Shown here piece by piece: positions 1-10,491 of a stretch of DNA of 64,000 nt. The stretch lies in NCBI RefSeq assembly GCF_964340395.1, contig NC_135560.1, forward strand, positions 17,408,098 to 17,472,097. The letters are read 5' to 3'. The notes beneath the pieces are model-generated. The model worked only from the letters and a program-made list of their open reading frames with translations, had not been told where the DNA came from and made no database searches. The position numbers were made by a program, and so were the translations under genes. Within the stretch, counting starts at the first letter, position 1; each line of letters starts with the position of its first letter. This stretch comes from Glandiceps talaboti (Eukaryota; Hemichordata; Enteropneusta; Spengelidae).

Positions 1-771
1 TTTAGCTTTAATTTTAGTAAAGCGAAGCTCCGAGGGCTGTAAGAGAGACTAAGCAAGAAAGTACAAGTAATAATATCAAATCATTCAAATGTTCTCAGTT
101 TATTTAGTTTTGAACTACACTTTTTTGTTTTCAAATAAAAATTACCTGCATTTGTTAGTTTGTTTTATAGTTTACCTTCATGTCTTTATTGATCTATGAA
201 CATTCATGTTTCAAAAATTCAGAGATAATATTTGGTATAAAATAATGTATTATTGTAAATGTAGATTATGATTTTAAAGAAATTTATCAAGTTTAATTTC
301 AGCCAATCGAAAGGGCAGCTGGTAGACTTGTAAAGTTGAATAGTTTCAAATGTTATCAATAACTTCTACCATTGTCAAATTCATGTAAAAAGTTGAAATG
401 TTTCTTTCGTCTTATGAATAATTTTGTAACCACACAGGCAGTAGCTGAAACCCCTATTTTTAATGGAATGGACTATGATGCCTATAAAGGTTGTTACAAT
501 ACATATATATATATCAGTAATGGAGATATGAGGAAGTCTTGAGTAAATATGGGTGTGCTTGAAACGGAATCATCACATGCATTATGACAGATCTCAATCA
601 GTTTTCAAAATAAATTCATTAAAACTCGGTCCAAGCTGATTACAAATCAGATGTGGAAATTAGCTGGATTTTGTTTATTTACTTGTATATTGCTGTTTTT
701 TTAGCTGAGTTCTATATTTCATTCAGTATTAACCCTTTGGAAACAAAGTCAGATGTAGGAAGACTGAATCT
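1..771. other. Left-edge sequence without a recognisable gene
   Basis: AT-rich noncoding sequence. I found no exon with a plausible splice frame and no recognisable protein similarity on either strand. It could be intronic or UTR sequence of a gene lying to the left, but nothing here shows that. Confidence 0.5.
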
Positions 772-1061
772 CAGTAGCCCCATCTACACGTAGGTCATCC
801 TACCTGAGGCAGTCCCAAGTCCTACCTGAGGTAGGATAAATTTGTGTCTACACATAGGAAGGTTGCGGCGTAGATGTCTCACGTTTCCTCCTGACCCCGT
901 CTTGACAGTACATAGGACGAAGTCAGGAGGATTTCAGGAAACCTCTCAAAGGTGTCCTAAGTCAGGACGGTTTCAGGACACGTTTTTGTTTACACGGGCT
1001 TCAAACTATCCTGAATCCTACCTCAGGTAGGATTTTTAGTGCCGTGGAGATGAGGCTACTG
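772..1061. mobile_element. 290-bp MITE with CAGTAGCC terminal inverted repeats
   Basis: The left end begins CAGTAGCCCCATCT and the right end is the inverse complement of CAGTAGCCTCATCTCCAC, giving imperfect terminal inverted repeats of roughly 18-20 bp. Inside, the palindromic word CCTACCTGAGGTAGGAT lies near both ends and diverged CCTGA/TCAGG words fill the centre, so the element can fold back on itself. There is no transposase ORF. I could not find a clean target-site duplication (an AGACT word lies near each end), so the superfamily is open. Confidence 0.6.
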
Positions 1062-1729
1062 ACAGCAGACTAAGCATCGTGAACAAACAATATATGAAGG
1101 AAATGAAAGGAAATACAAATACTAAGTTGGGCCAATTCCTACAGGTTAATCAGATTGAACTCAATCCAGATCATACCTTTTGCAGAGTAGGACATTCTTG
1201 TAGTTTTCTTTGAGTAAGCACAAAACATACAAATAACTTTTACATGATAGTCTTTTTCATCCTCCAAGCTAAGTTTTTGAGGTTGGTGCTATAATTTTCA
1301 GTTAGAAGTGTTGTTGCTAGTATTGTAACAAACTAATCTGAACTGCTTGCGTCTTCTCTGCTCAGTTTCCCCGGTGCTCTGTCTTGTCTAGACATACTCC
1401 TTTCTCATTTTATAGGTTTATGCATCAATAGATTTCTAGACAGATTTGTCTCTCTGTACCAAATGCTTTTTTTCCCTACTATAGAGTATATTTCTTTGTG
1501 TATCATAGTTATGTACAATTTCATGTACAGTCCATTTGTCAAATTTCCTAAAATCATAACTTAATAGCAAATAGTTTCAAGGAAAGAGGTTAAAGGTGAA
1601 TTTGACTTTTGATGTTTTTAAGTAGTGTATCAAGTAGAAGCTGCATAGAGGGGATAGCTTTATCCAAATACACATACATGTACTATAGAAAGCTTGGCAA
1701 TGGAAAAAAAAGAGAAAAATTCAAACAGA

Positions 1730-1743
1730 CCACTAGAGGGCAG
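1730..1743 (+). promoter_or_regulatory. CTCF-core-like motif, exact match
   Basis: The sequence CCACTAGAGGGCAG fits the bilaterian CTCF core CCASYAGRKGGCRS at every position. It points right. Binding is an inference; similar words can also be carried by dispersed repeats. Confidence 0.4.
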
Positions 1744-2604
1744 TGTTACATAATCACCTTTATCTATCATTGTCAATACATAATATATTTACACCTGTTT
1801 AAATAATGAACATTGTTATGGAATTCATTTTAGTATAGGTTCTTTCCATGTAAAAAATCTTTCATTCCTTAATTCTCATGGTAATGTGTATATTTAATGA
1901 AATGAATCACCTTGCTGGACGAGAAAATTAAAAAAAAAAAAGCGGAAAAACCAATAATGGAGATACATAAAAAGTGGTGTACTAGCTTATGATATGGTAC
2001 AATTTCTACTAAAAGTCAAGACTCACGTCAGGAAGTGTACTTTTTGGTTGGAGTAGTATGGTGTTTCTGTATAGGAATATATTTTTCTATCCTTCAAAGT
2101 AAGGAAGCTAGTTCTGAGCTCTAATTCTGAGTACGTTGGAAGTCCAAAATCGGAGGTGTCTGATCCCAGTGGACGCTGAACAATTATTCAATCGCATCTT
2201 TATTAAGTCTCTCTCATTACAAGAAGTAGAAAAGTTTGGGTAATATTAGTTACATTGAGTTGAATTGAATGTGAAATGTGAAATTTTAAGGATCTGCTGA
2301 TGCAAGTCAGGTTGGACTCCAGTTAACTTGCAACAGCTGTTTTGTTCTCTTTAAATAGACTTGTATGGAAATGTTACTCAAGTTTTGTTTTGGTTGGCGA
2401 ATCTTTTTCCATTTTGTACAAAGGTTAAGAATGACAAGAATACAAAATAATTTAAAGTTTATGGTAATTCAAAAAATTGATATATTGATGTGCTAAAATT
2501 TTCTCTGCATCTGTCTCTATTTCCTTGGATTACTCACTTCTGCTACAAAAGTTCTCTGTAAATTATTATGTTACAGTATGAAGTAGTGGAAGTCAAGGCT
2601 TCTT

Positions 2605-3365
2605 TACAACCAAATGGGTATTACCTGGAGAGGTTAATGAATTAGCTCTGTCCGTCTGTCCATCTGTTTGTCTGTAAACAGCCATATCTCTCACATACAC
2701 ATATCGCGCAGTCACATTTAAACCTGGTACAAAGGTTACAAACCAGTACAGACACTTTTCATTTTGTTTGTAGATTTGATCAAATTTCACCTAATGGCTT
2801 AATTTGTTTGTCAAAAAAAAGCCCACATGCTGTCCAATATTATAGAAAACTATGATTCAAGTGTCTACACCCTTTATATGTTATGATGATTGACCTTTGA
2901 GTTCAAATGTAAAAAAATCAGGCTAATTCTTGCATATCATAATTTATGTATAAGAATACCAAATATTGTACAAAGATTACACATTACAGCAAACATATGT
3001 TTGTCACTTTATTTCCATGATCTTATTACAAACATTTATTCTTAAATGGTAACAATTTTTGTCTTAAATATCATCAACTTATACAATATCTCAAGAACTT
3101 TAATATGTAGGAGACTCAAATCAAATTTTTAAACCTACATCAGAATACCTAAAGGTGAATTTCTGCTTAGATCATATGTATTGACCTTGACCTTTGTTTT
3201 CAAGGTCACAAGACAAAATTTTACTTGAGTGTTACAGCCAGCAAATAGACAGTTTGACAAAGCCTGTTGACCTGAACAGGTGAAACATAGTCTAGTTACT
3301 ATACAGTATCATTACAATTTATACCTTCACTTCCAACAGAAATCACGTTGGCATCCAGAGTAGGT
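2605..3365. repeat. Probable interspersed repeat related to GTCTGTCTGT-type family
   Basis: The stretch opens with a degenerate GTCCGTCTGTCC run followed by wording such as AACAGCCATATCTC and GATCAAATTTCACC, a layout I associate with dispersed repeats of marine invertebrate genomes. Its right end (3287-3363) recurs with changes at 18361-18443 (shared words AGTCTAGTT, GTATCATTA and ACGTTGGCATCCAGA). There are no terminal repeats or coding frame, so the class is unknown. Confidence 0.35.
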
Positions 3366-6300
3366 GAAACATTACTTGGAAGTAGAACCCTTGGTCGTGT
3401 CAGAAGAACTCTTTCTTACAATGTTTTACCAACATAAAGACCTGAAATTAGTCTATATTTGTTAATTCTTTTGACCTTTGACACTCGTGTAAGGGTACAA
3501 AACAACATTGTACTCTTTGCTAGTTTAAATCCATTGTACTGTTATGTGTATGTAATAGCAAAGTGTGGCTCATTACGATGGAAAACATGCTATCAGTAAA
3601 TGAAGATAGACATAAACTAAACTTATTATAATTGTATGTGTTAGATTATGCAAGTGGCTGATAGCAAGCCTTGGTTATGTGATTGAGGAAAACATACTAC
3701 AAGAAATGCCACTTTATTATTGAAAGTGTAAATGCATCAACATCAGATGGTTACTTGTGTCAGTATGTCACAATAAAAGTTGGAGTTTATGTCTGTGCTA
3801 GCCATCCAATAAGTGATCTACCATAGTTGTATTTCTTGAAATCTTCATCCAAAGCTTAGTTTTAAGAGACATTTGTACAAAGTGAGCCTGTAGTACTGAC
3901 TTCAACCAAAATAAATTGTTGGGGGTTTGTGTACAATAAAGACTTTTTAGAATCAGATGCTCTACACATCTACAAATTTGTTTTTGTTGGCATGTATAGT
4001 GTTTTATTAAGTGTAACTTTACCCTTCCTAAGGGATAATCACACAATATCACACACGCTCAATAAACTAACTTCATTCGTTTAGGAAAAAAAAAAACCCG
4101 CTCCCCCTAAACAAATGCTCTTGTGCAACGACGACAGGTTACTACTAACTGAAAACCCAGCACTGTATATCACATTAGCAGTAAATTGTAATTAACTTAT
4201 CAACATCTCGGTAGTGAATACAAAATCTTTATTATTGGAGGCATGAATTTTTTCAAAATTTAGTTTGAAGTGTGAAAATGATGTTAAACAATCACATTTA
4301 GTGCCAGTCCCCCTCCCCTAAATGAACAAAGTTTGTTTATTCAGCTTGTGTCCCTAAGTGCAGCATTTTTTTAAACAGAGTATAAAGGTGATCGATATAT
4401 TCTTAGCTTTTTTTGTCATTCAAGAAGGGAAGACAGTGTTCATATAGTTATCCATTTTTATTCCATTCTATTGGAGCTTGATTCTGTAGAAGTATTTGAC
4501 AGTTTTTTGTGGTGATGCACCATGAATAGGGCTGCAATAGTTGGTATCATGTGACCAGGCAGCCATATTGCATTCTAAACATCTAATTGTTTTCATTGTA
4601 AATAAAAGTCATAGTTTAAATATGAGTTGCTTGGCATGTTATTTATGGTTTATATTTTATGGTTTTCTGGATAAATAGAACAAAATAATAAAAAATTTCT
4701 TTTTTGTGCATGTAGTTTCAGTTTTGGTTTAATACCAGACTCATTGCAGAGAGTGCTCTTGGCTGGAAGAAAAAGGCTCAGGCCCATAGTAGAGAGTCTG
4801 GATAAACTGAAACTTCTAAGCAGTTCTGCCACACATTGGATGTTAGTGACACTCTGAGATTGGTCAGAACACTGTGACATCATATGATAGTATAGACTGA
4901 TAAATACAGCTGTATACAGCACTTCACTTGCCACTGTAGAAGGCTGGATGGCCTACCAGGCAAGTATTCTCTCCACACAGCCTGTGAACTCAGTAGTTCA
5001 CATTCAGTACTTTTCATGGATACTTTGTGTACAAGCTGATTGGTTGAATAGTCACATGATTCCTATATTATGTTGACTGTTTCAAGTTACCCAGATGTGA
5101 CCTACAAATACCCATGAATATCAATTTTATGTTCATTTTCCCTCATGTTTGCAGATAAGGCATGGCCAAAAATACTGAATATGAATTACCAAGTTCATAG
5201 GCTGTGTAAACAAGAATGTTTACCAGGTAAACCATCCTGCCTTGGCTTGCATTCTACATACTCTGCTGTACAACGAGTGGAATATGTGGAGTACCACACC
5301 AAACTATATTTGACTGTTTTCATGACACAAGTTCTCCAAAGGATTTCAAAAGGATTCTGCACAAAGTCAATGGGAAACTACAGTATTTAAGTTTGTTAAA
5401 CTTTGTCAAGAACAGGTTTACCTCTTACAACTCAAAATTCACACAAAAGACTTTGAAAGTTTCAATAGCCGAAATAAGAATAGAAAAAGGCAAAATGATG
5501 GAACAAAGAGTCAGTGTTGTTTATGTTTCTTATTTTCAGACTGCAAACTAGCTGCAAAGTTTGGGAGAGGGGAGGAAAAATAGCACTAGTAAAGTGTTGT
5601 GAACAAATTTGTTATGCAATACTCCAAGTCGCCTACACTAACCAGTCCCAACAAAAATACATGTCTTATAGTGCAGATCATTTCAACATGGGGTGGAGGT
5701 AGGTATGGGTGTGTGGGGGGGGGGGGATGTGCAAAATCTGTACCTTGCTTGTGGTGAATTTACATCAGGAGATGATTTTTAAATGTGTGGTTAAATGTAA
5801 TAAAACCATAGAAGGGAATTTAATTTCTATCCATGTAAACTAATGTTTTGTGTGGATTTGAAAGATTTTTAGACTCAATAACTTATATGGAGGCTTACTA
5901 CACAAGATTTGATTTACCTATTTTAAATTTGTTGATTCTGTCATTTTAACTTGGAGATAGAAATAAACAGCACATTTCAAAAACTGTAAGAAAGAAATCG
6001 ATGTGGACTAGCTGATTTCTTTGTTTGAAAGATGCTGTTTGTTGTGAAAACATACAAGAAAAATTATGTGTTAGAGAGAAGGAAGGATAACTGTACCCAA
6101 GTTATGTCTTGCATCTCAAAGTATAACATATATTGAGGGCACTGGTTTGTATTGGTCAAGGCAGGTTGTGAAGGCATATAGAAAAACAAAAGAATTTTCA
6201 GATCACTGTATGGTGGCGCTGTACTAAGGCACACATTTGACATTCCTTGGTGCGTGACATATTTTATTCAGACGTATATAATAATATAACATTGCACTAA

Positions 6301-8346
6301 TGATTATCCATAAATAAGCAATAAATTAAACCAACAAGAAAGGAAATCATTTATGCAAAAATATAAATTCAAACTATAAATTGACATTTGAACTGGTTTG
6401 ACCTAATTCTTTCACAAAATCAATCAAAGGTGATGTAAATATTGTTTTGCATATTTCATATGCTGAAATAAAGCATACAAAAAGAAATAGCCTTACTCTT
6501 GTCTATTTTGCAAACTATACTAGAGATAGCTGGGTACAAGGAAATGACCGATATCCTAGAGAATTTATCTAATAGGTATAGGATCTAGGAGAGAATATTT
6601 GGTCAATAAATCAAACTTTGATGATTCTTTCTGGTCAATACAACATTAAATATGAACTTTGACATGTTGGTATTCTGTACACATTTTTCTAATGGTATAC
6701 AATGCACAGAAACACCCTTATTTTCAGAAATCTAGGGCAATTGGTTGATAGGGTACACAGTCAGCATATGGTATGACTGAAATTGCAACTAAAATAGACC
6801 ACAAAAATAAAATGCTGGCTGGTGAAATGTACTGGTTACCATGGTTACACATGACTACCAGTTCATGAGTAGGCATGGTAACCATGGTTACATCAACTGA
6901 TATTACATGTCATGCTCACCCATCCTATTTTTATTTCATTTTCCACCAATGGTGATGTAATATAAATGGTACAACTAAAATATCGTAAGAGTTTGAACAA
7001 AATTCAAACTCAACATAACAAACTAACTGTGAGATACATCATGTCATTCAACCCTATTAGGTATCTCAAATTTGTGGTATCTGATAGGGTGGGCACAACA
7101 TGTCATATCTTACAGACCAATAAAATGGATGATAATTTTAAAATTTAAAAAAAAAATGGATTAAGTACAGTATTAAAAAAAAGGCAAAAGATACACTTAA
7201 TCACAAATTTCTATTTGAACAGCTTGACAATTTAGTTTATTCCTTCTATTGGAATATTAAATCTAGACATATTGTACATTGTATGTTTGAATGTTGACTT
7301 GCTACATTGTATCAACACTTCTAATCATACGATTATATGACAGAATCCTATAACACATGAGTGTAAGTGTGATGTACTTGGGGATATTTGTATGAGTGCT
7401 TGTGGTGTTCTCTGAAGTCGTACTTTCATACGCATAGTGAGTGAAACTGCAGCAGAAAACACAACACACGCAATTGTAAATATCCGTGAGTACCCATACT
7501 AGCACTCATAAGGGCATTCTTTTACATGTTTTATTTTGTATCCAAATCAGCAAATTACTGTAATCATCAGTCTGATCCTACCCTGCAATCACACAATTTC
7601 ATATAGGGAATGACTGCACCTTTATTTGCATATAATTTGCATACATTTATGCTTTTGGTATTGCATTACAGTGCAAATACCACTAGTATGCACACACACT
7701 GGTGAAAGTAAAGGAATCCTATAAACTATCCTGCTAGCAATATTTCTCATATCACTATACTTCCCGGTAGTAACTGTTGATCATTCCGTAAATATACATG
7801 TACATACACAAAAAATGCTAGTAATAAAATCACTCTACTGATAGTACTATTCACTGTCAACAATATTTTTCCAAGTTGAAAAACTTTGACTTCAAGGTTA
7901 AGTACATTTGATCATATGGAAGGTCTTACTGTTATACAGAAAAACATTTACTCTGATTGCAGAATTTCATTACAAGCTAGATATAAGTTTCTACGAGACA
8001 TAGAGAGAAGCATTTTTTTTGGAATGTAAGTTTTATACTTCCGTGTATGGTGATATGTTAGCACAACTGAAGACCACTGGACCCAATGTATCCATCATGT
8101 ACCCTAACCCATATTACTGAAGGACACATAACATTAGATGTAACAGCAGTGGGTCTTACAGTACAGGGTGTTGATACAATGATTTGGTAGATGTGGTGTC
8201 AGACACATGGATAGGTCATCATCATAATGCCTTTGACTGCTTTGCAGCAACAGTACAACACAAACTACAGGGAGACTGTGGTTGAGATCTAACATTACTT
8301 TACAACTGGTTTGTAGTCAAGAGAATGGGAGAGCTGAGCCTAGTGA

Positions 8347-8641
8347 CAGGGCTTGAAATTAATAGTAGTCCCATGCCCACAGACTACCAATTCCTGTCAT
8401 GGGGCTACCATAATATACAGCTGGTAGCCCATCCAGGCTACCACTGACTATGCAATGATTTAAAGAATGGAAGATTTATTACAGACGTAAAAGTATTTTA
8501 ATAACACACACATTGCCAATAGAGGAACTCTGTTTTCAGTTCAGGAATATAGAACTATTGGTCACCATCCTTGGGCTACCAATTTCTGAAATTAGTAGCC
8601 CACTAGGGACAACCACAGAAAGTAGCTAATTTCAAGCCCTG
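8347..8641. mobile_element. hAT-like MITE, 295 bp, in the 3' flank of the DUF4773 gene
   Basis: Both ends carry the perfect 15-bp terminal inverted repeat CAGGGCTTGAAATTA. The interior has several GGCTACC / GGTAGCC words that add fold-back pairing. Flanks read TAGTGA on the left and TAGTGT on the right, a near-match of 6 bp where hAT elements normally leave 8, so the target duplication is eroded or misjudged. The right end is 48 bp past the DUF4773 stop codon. On the minus strand the element holds an AATAAA (8480-8475) that could serve as that gene's polyadenylation signal. Confidence 0.7.
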
Positions 8642-8689
8642 TAGTGTACTTCAGTTGTGCTGATATGTTCAACAAAAAGGAAAAATTGT

Positions 8690-10164
8690 TTAATGTATGT
8701 AGTTATCAAAACCTTGCTGGAATACACGTTTATTTTTAATCTTGTTAATCTTCATAACAAATCCAGCATCACTGGGTGGTATGGTGAAACAACCCAACTC
8801 TATAGATTCAACCACGACATCATACAGCCTTGCTTCTAATTTGATACAACCAGATAACTTGGAGGTGGAGTACTCCATGTCATAAAAGTGTATACAAATC
8901 CCAAAGTATTTCTCTAGGTAGGGCACTCCAAAGCAGATAGGGGGTGGATTCTTGACTGTGGGCAAAATCAGACACAGAAAATAACCTATTACAAAAGTAA
9001 CACATCCTAGGTATGCATAAAAGTATAAGGACTGAAAGATGATTTACATGCGAAATGTCAGCTTTTTTATCAACTTCTTTGGACCCAGGACATTTTGTCT
9101 TACAAAGTTTTTATATCCTAGGTGCACAGCTTCAAATTAAGACACCAGTCAATAGGAGGAAATTTCAATGAGTTACGGCAAAAAAACACATGTAACTGTG
9201 TTTGAGCTGTCAACATATGTTTTATGTAAAATATCAATATGAATTCAGAAAGAAACATACCTGATACAGTTTCATTGTAGATTACTTCACCACCAAGAGA
9301 TAATGTAAATGAAAAGCCAAGTTCCTCAGGAAGATAGCTGACATTAACACACACTGAAATAGTACACAATTAACATTAGCACACAATATTGAACAACAAA
9401 CTATCTATCTGTACTGTGTTCATATTTTCAAGTCACTGACAAGAGGTATTGCATTTATGATGAAAGTAAGTACATGAATAATCTTTCCAAGTAGCAACAA
9501 GTATGTTTGGCAAAGAGTCTCATATGATAAACATACACTACATGCTTACAGTATGATTACAATAATTCTAGTACATGTATGATGAGTAGAAAACAAATTT
9601 GTTTATGTTTTTGTTCGACCTACCAGTTGTATTCAGTTCAATCTTTTCTATAACCAAATCAGCACAGCAACCACATGATGTAGAATTACATTCACAGCCA
9701 GTTCCCTTCAGATTACCTCCTGAAATCAAAATATGACATTTAGGTCTTAGATGTTACTTGTTAGGTCAAACTCTTTCAGGAACATTTCTCTGCTAGGCTT
9801 TGATACTAAAAAAATGCTATTTTTACAACATATAAATATGTCTTGTTTACATTTGTATAAATTAACTTTTATTATTTTTTCCCAGAATTACCATGTACAC
9901 AGGCACTTGAATCAATCTGTATGAAATTTGTTATTTAAATAAATACTAAAACAGGTTTTACTAAAAAAAAAAAAAAAAATTATAACTTTGTAAATTGTAT
10001 AACGATTGATTCAAGTGCCGAGATTATATTTACTACATGGCAAATGAAATTATAGATACACACTTACCATGAAGCTCCTGCAGAGGACCCCGATACATTT
10101 GAGCTGCACTACACCATAGAATAAAACTGAAAAATAGAAGACTTCCAAACATCGACGAATTCAT
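8690..10164 (-). CDS. Secreted DUF4773-domain protein, 4 exons, 183 aa
   Basis: Coding exons on the minus strand are 10164-10068, 9719-9624, 9353-9261 and 8955-8690 (stop TAA 8692-8690). Every intron is GT-AG, and all three split a codon after its first base, so the model closes as 184 codons including the stop. Residues 1-21 form a signal peptide (hydrophobic LLFFSFILW core, cleavage near AAQ). The mature protein has the Cys-rich opening C-E-C-x4-C-G-C-C, then CVNVSYLPEELG, then NPPPICFGV, ICIHFYD, SGCIKLEA and LGCF, which is the DUF4773 pattern as I know it. Function of the family is unknown; an extracellular disulphide-bonded domain is the safe inference. It starts 327 bp from the oppositely oriented FAM221B. 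Confidence 0.85.
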
Positions 10165-10232
10165 TTTGAAGACAGAATGTTTTCCTCTTCAGAGTCTTCT
10201 CGGTCTCTCAGGCAAATGGTTCTTCCGGGTAT

Positions 10233-10246
10233 GAGCCCTCTAGTGG
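10233..10246 (-). promoter_or_regulatory. CTCF-core-like motif in the divergent promoter
   Basis: On the minus strand the site reads CCACTAGAGGGCTC, one mismatch (T for R at position 13) from CCASYAGRKGGCRS. It points left, toward the exact site at 1730 that points right. Confidence 0.35.
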
Positions 10247-10279
10247 CAAGTAATTGCGATTTCATGAGGGCGCATTTTG

Positions 10280-10295
10280 AGGTCAACCCAGGTCA
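10280..10295 (+). promoter_or_regulatory. Perfect DR4 nuclear-receptor element
   Basis: Two AGGTCA half-sites (10280-10285 and 10290-10295) are separated by ACCC. This is the arrangement bound by RXR heterodimers of the thyroid-receptor/LXR type in animals. The match is exact; that it functions is inferred from its place between two start codons. Confidence 0.4.
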
Positions 10296-10491
10296 GAACT
10301 GTTGACATTTCTATGGTTTCCACACACTGGGTGTCACTTACGATCACATGAAATGAACCATTATTATGTTCGAGGTACTTGTGGCGCACAATGACGGGTG
10401 GAGACAAACTTTAACAAAGAATATCGTGGCTGTCAATCAAATTTCACTTCGCTAGTACTGATAGAAAATCGGATCACATACAGTACCAGTA

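Larger units (their letters stand above)
1062..8346. other. Gene-empty stretch with repeat fragments
   Basis: The open frames here are short, do not join at splice sites and resemble no family I know. It contains a G-run near 5717, AT-rich sequence, and two GGTTACCATGG / GGTAACCATGG words near 6835-6890 that resemble half of an RFX X-box. I support no gene here. Confidence 0.5.
10165..10491. promoter_or_regulatory. Divergent promoter between DUF4773 gene and FAM221B
   Basis: This 327-bp gap separates two start codons that face away from each other, so it must hold at least the proximal promoters and 5'UTRs of both genes. No clear TATA box stands at a conserved spacing. Visible motifs are an AGGTCA direct repeat with a 4-base spacer, a CTCF-core-like site, an ETS-like TTCCGG word (10223-10228) and an ATTGACAGCC-type word on the minus strand near 10430. 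Confidence 0.65.

Noticed and set aside
5145-5390. Plus-strand ORF of 81 codons
   Set aside because: No recognisable domain, no splice support and composition like the surrounding noncoding DNA.
6830-6895. RFX X-box candidates (GGTTACCATGGTTAC), also near 44935 and 45090
   Set aside because: Each deviates from GTHRCC-N(0-3)-RGYAAC in the second half-site and none lies at a gene start; the FAM221B promoter, where one might expect an X-box, has none.
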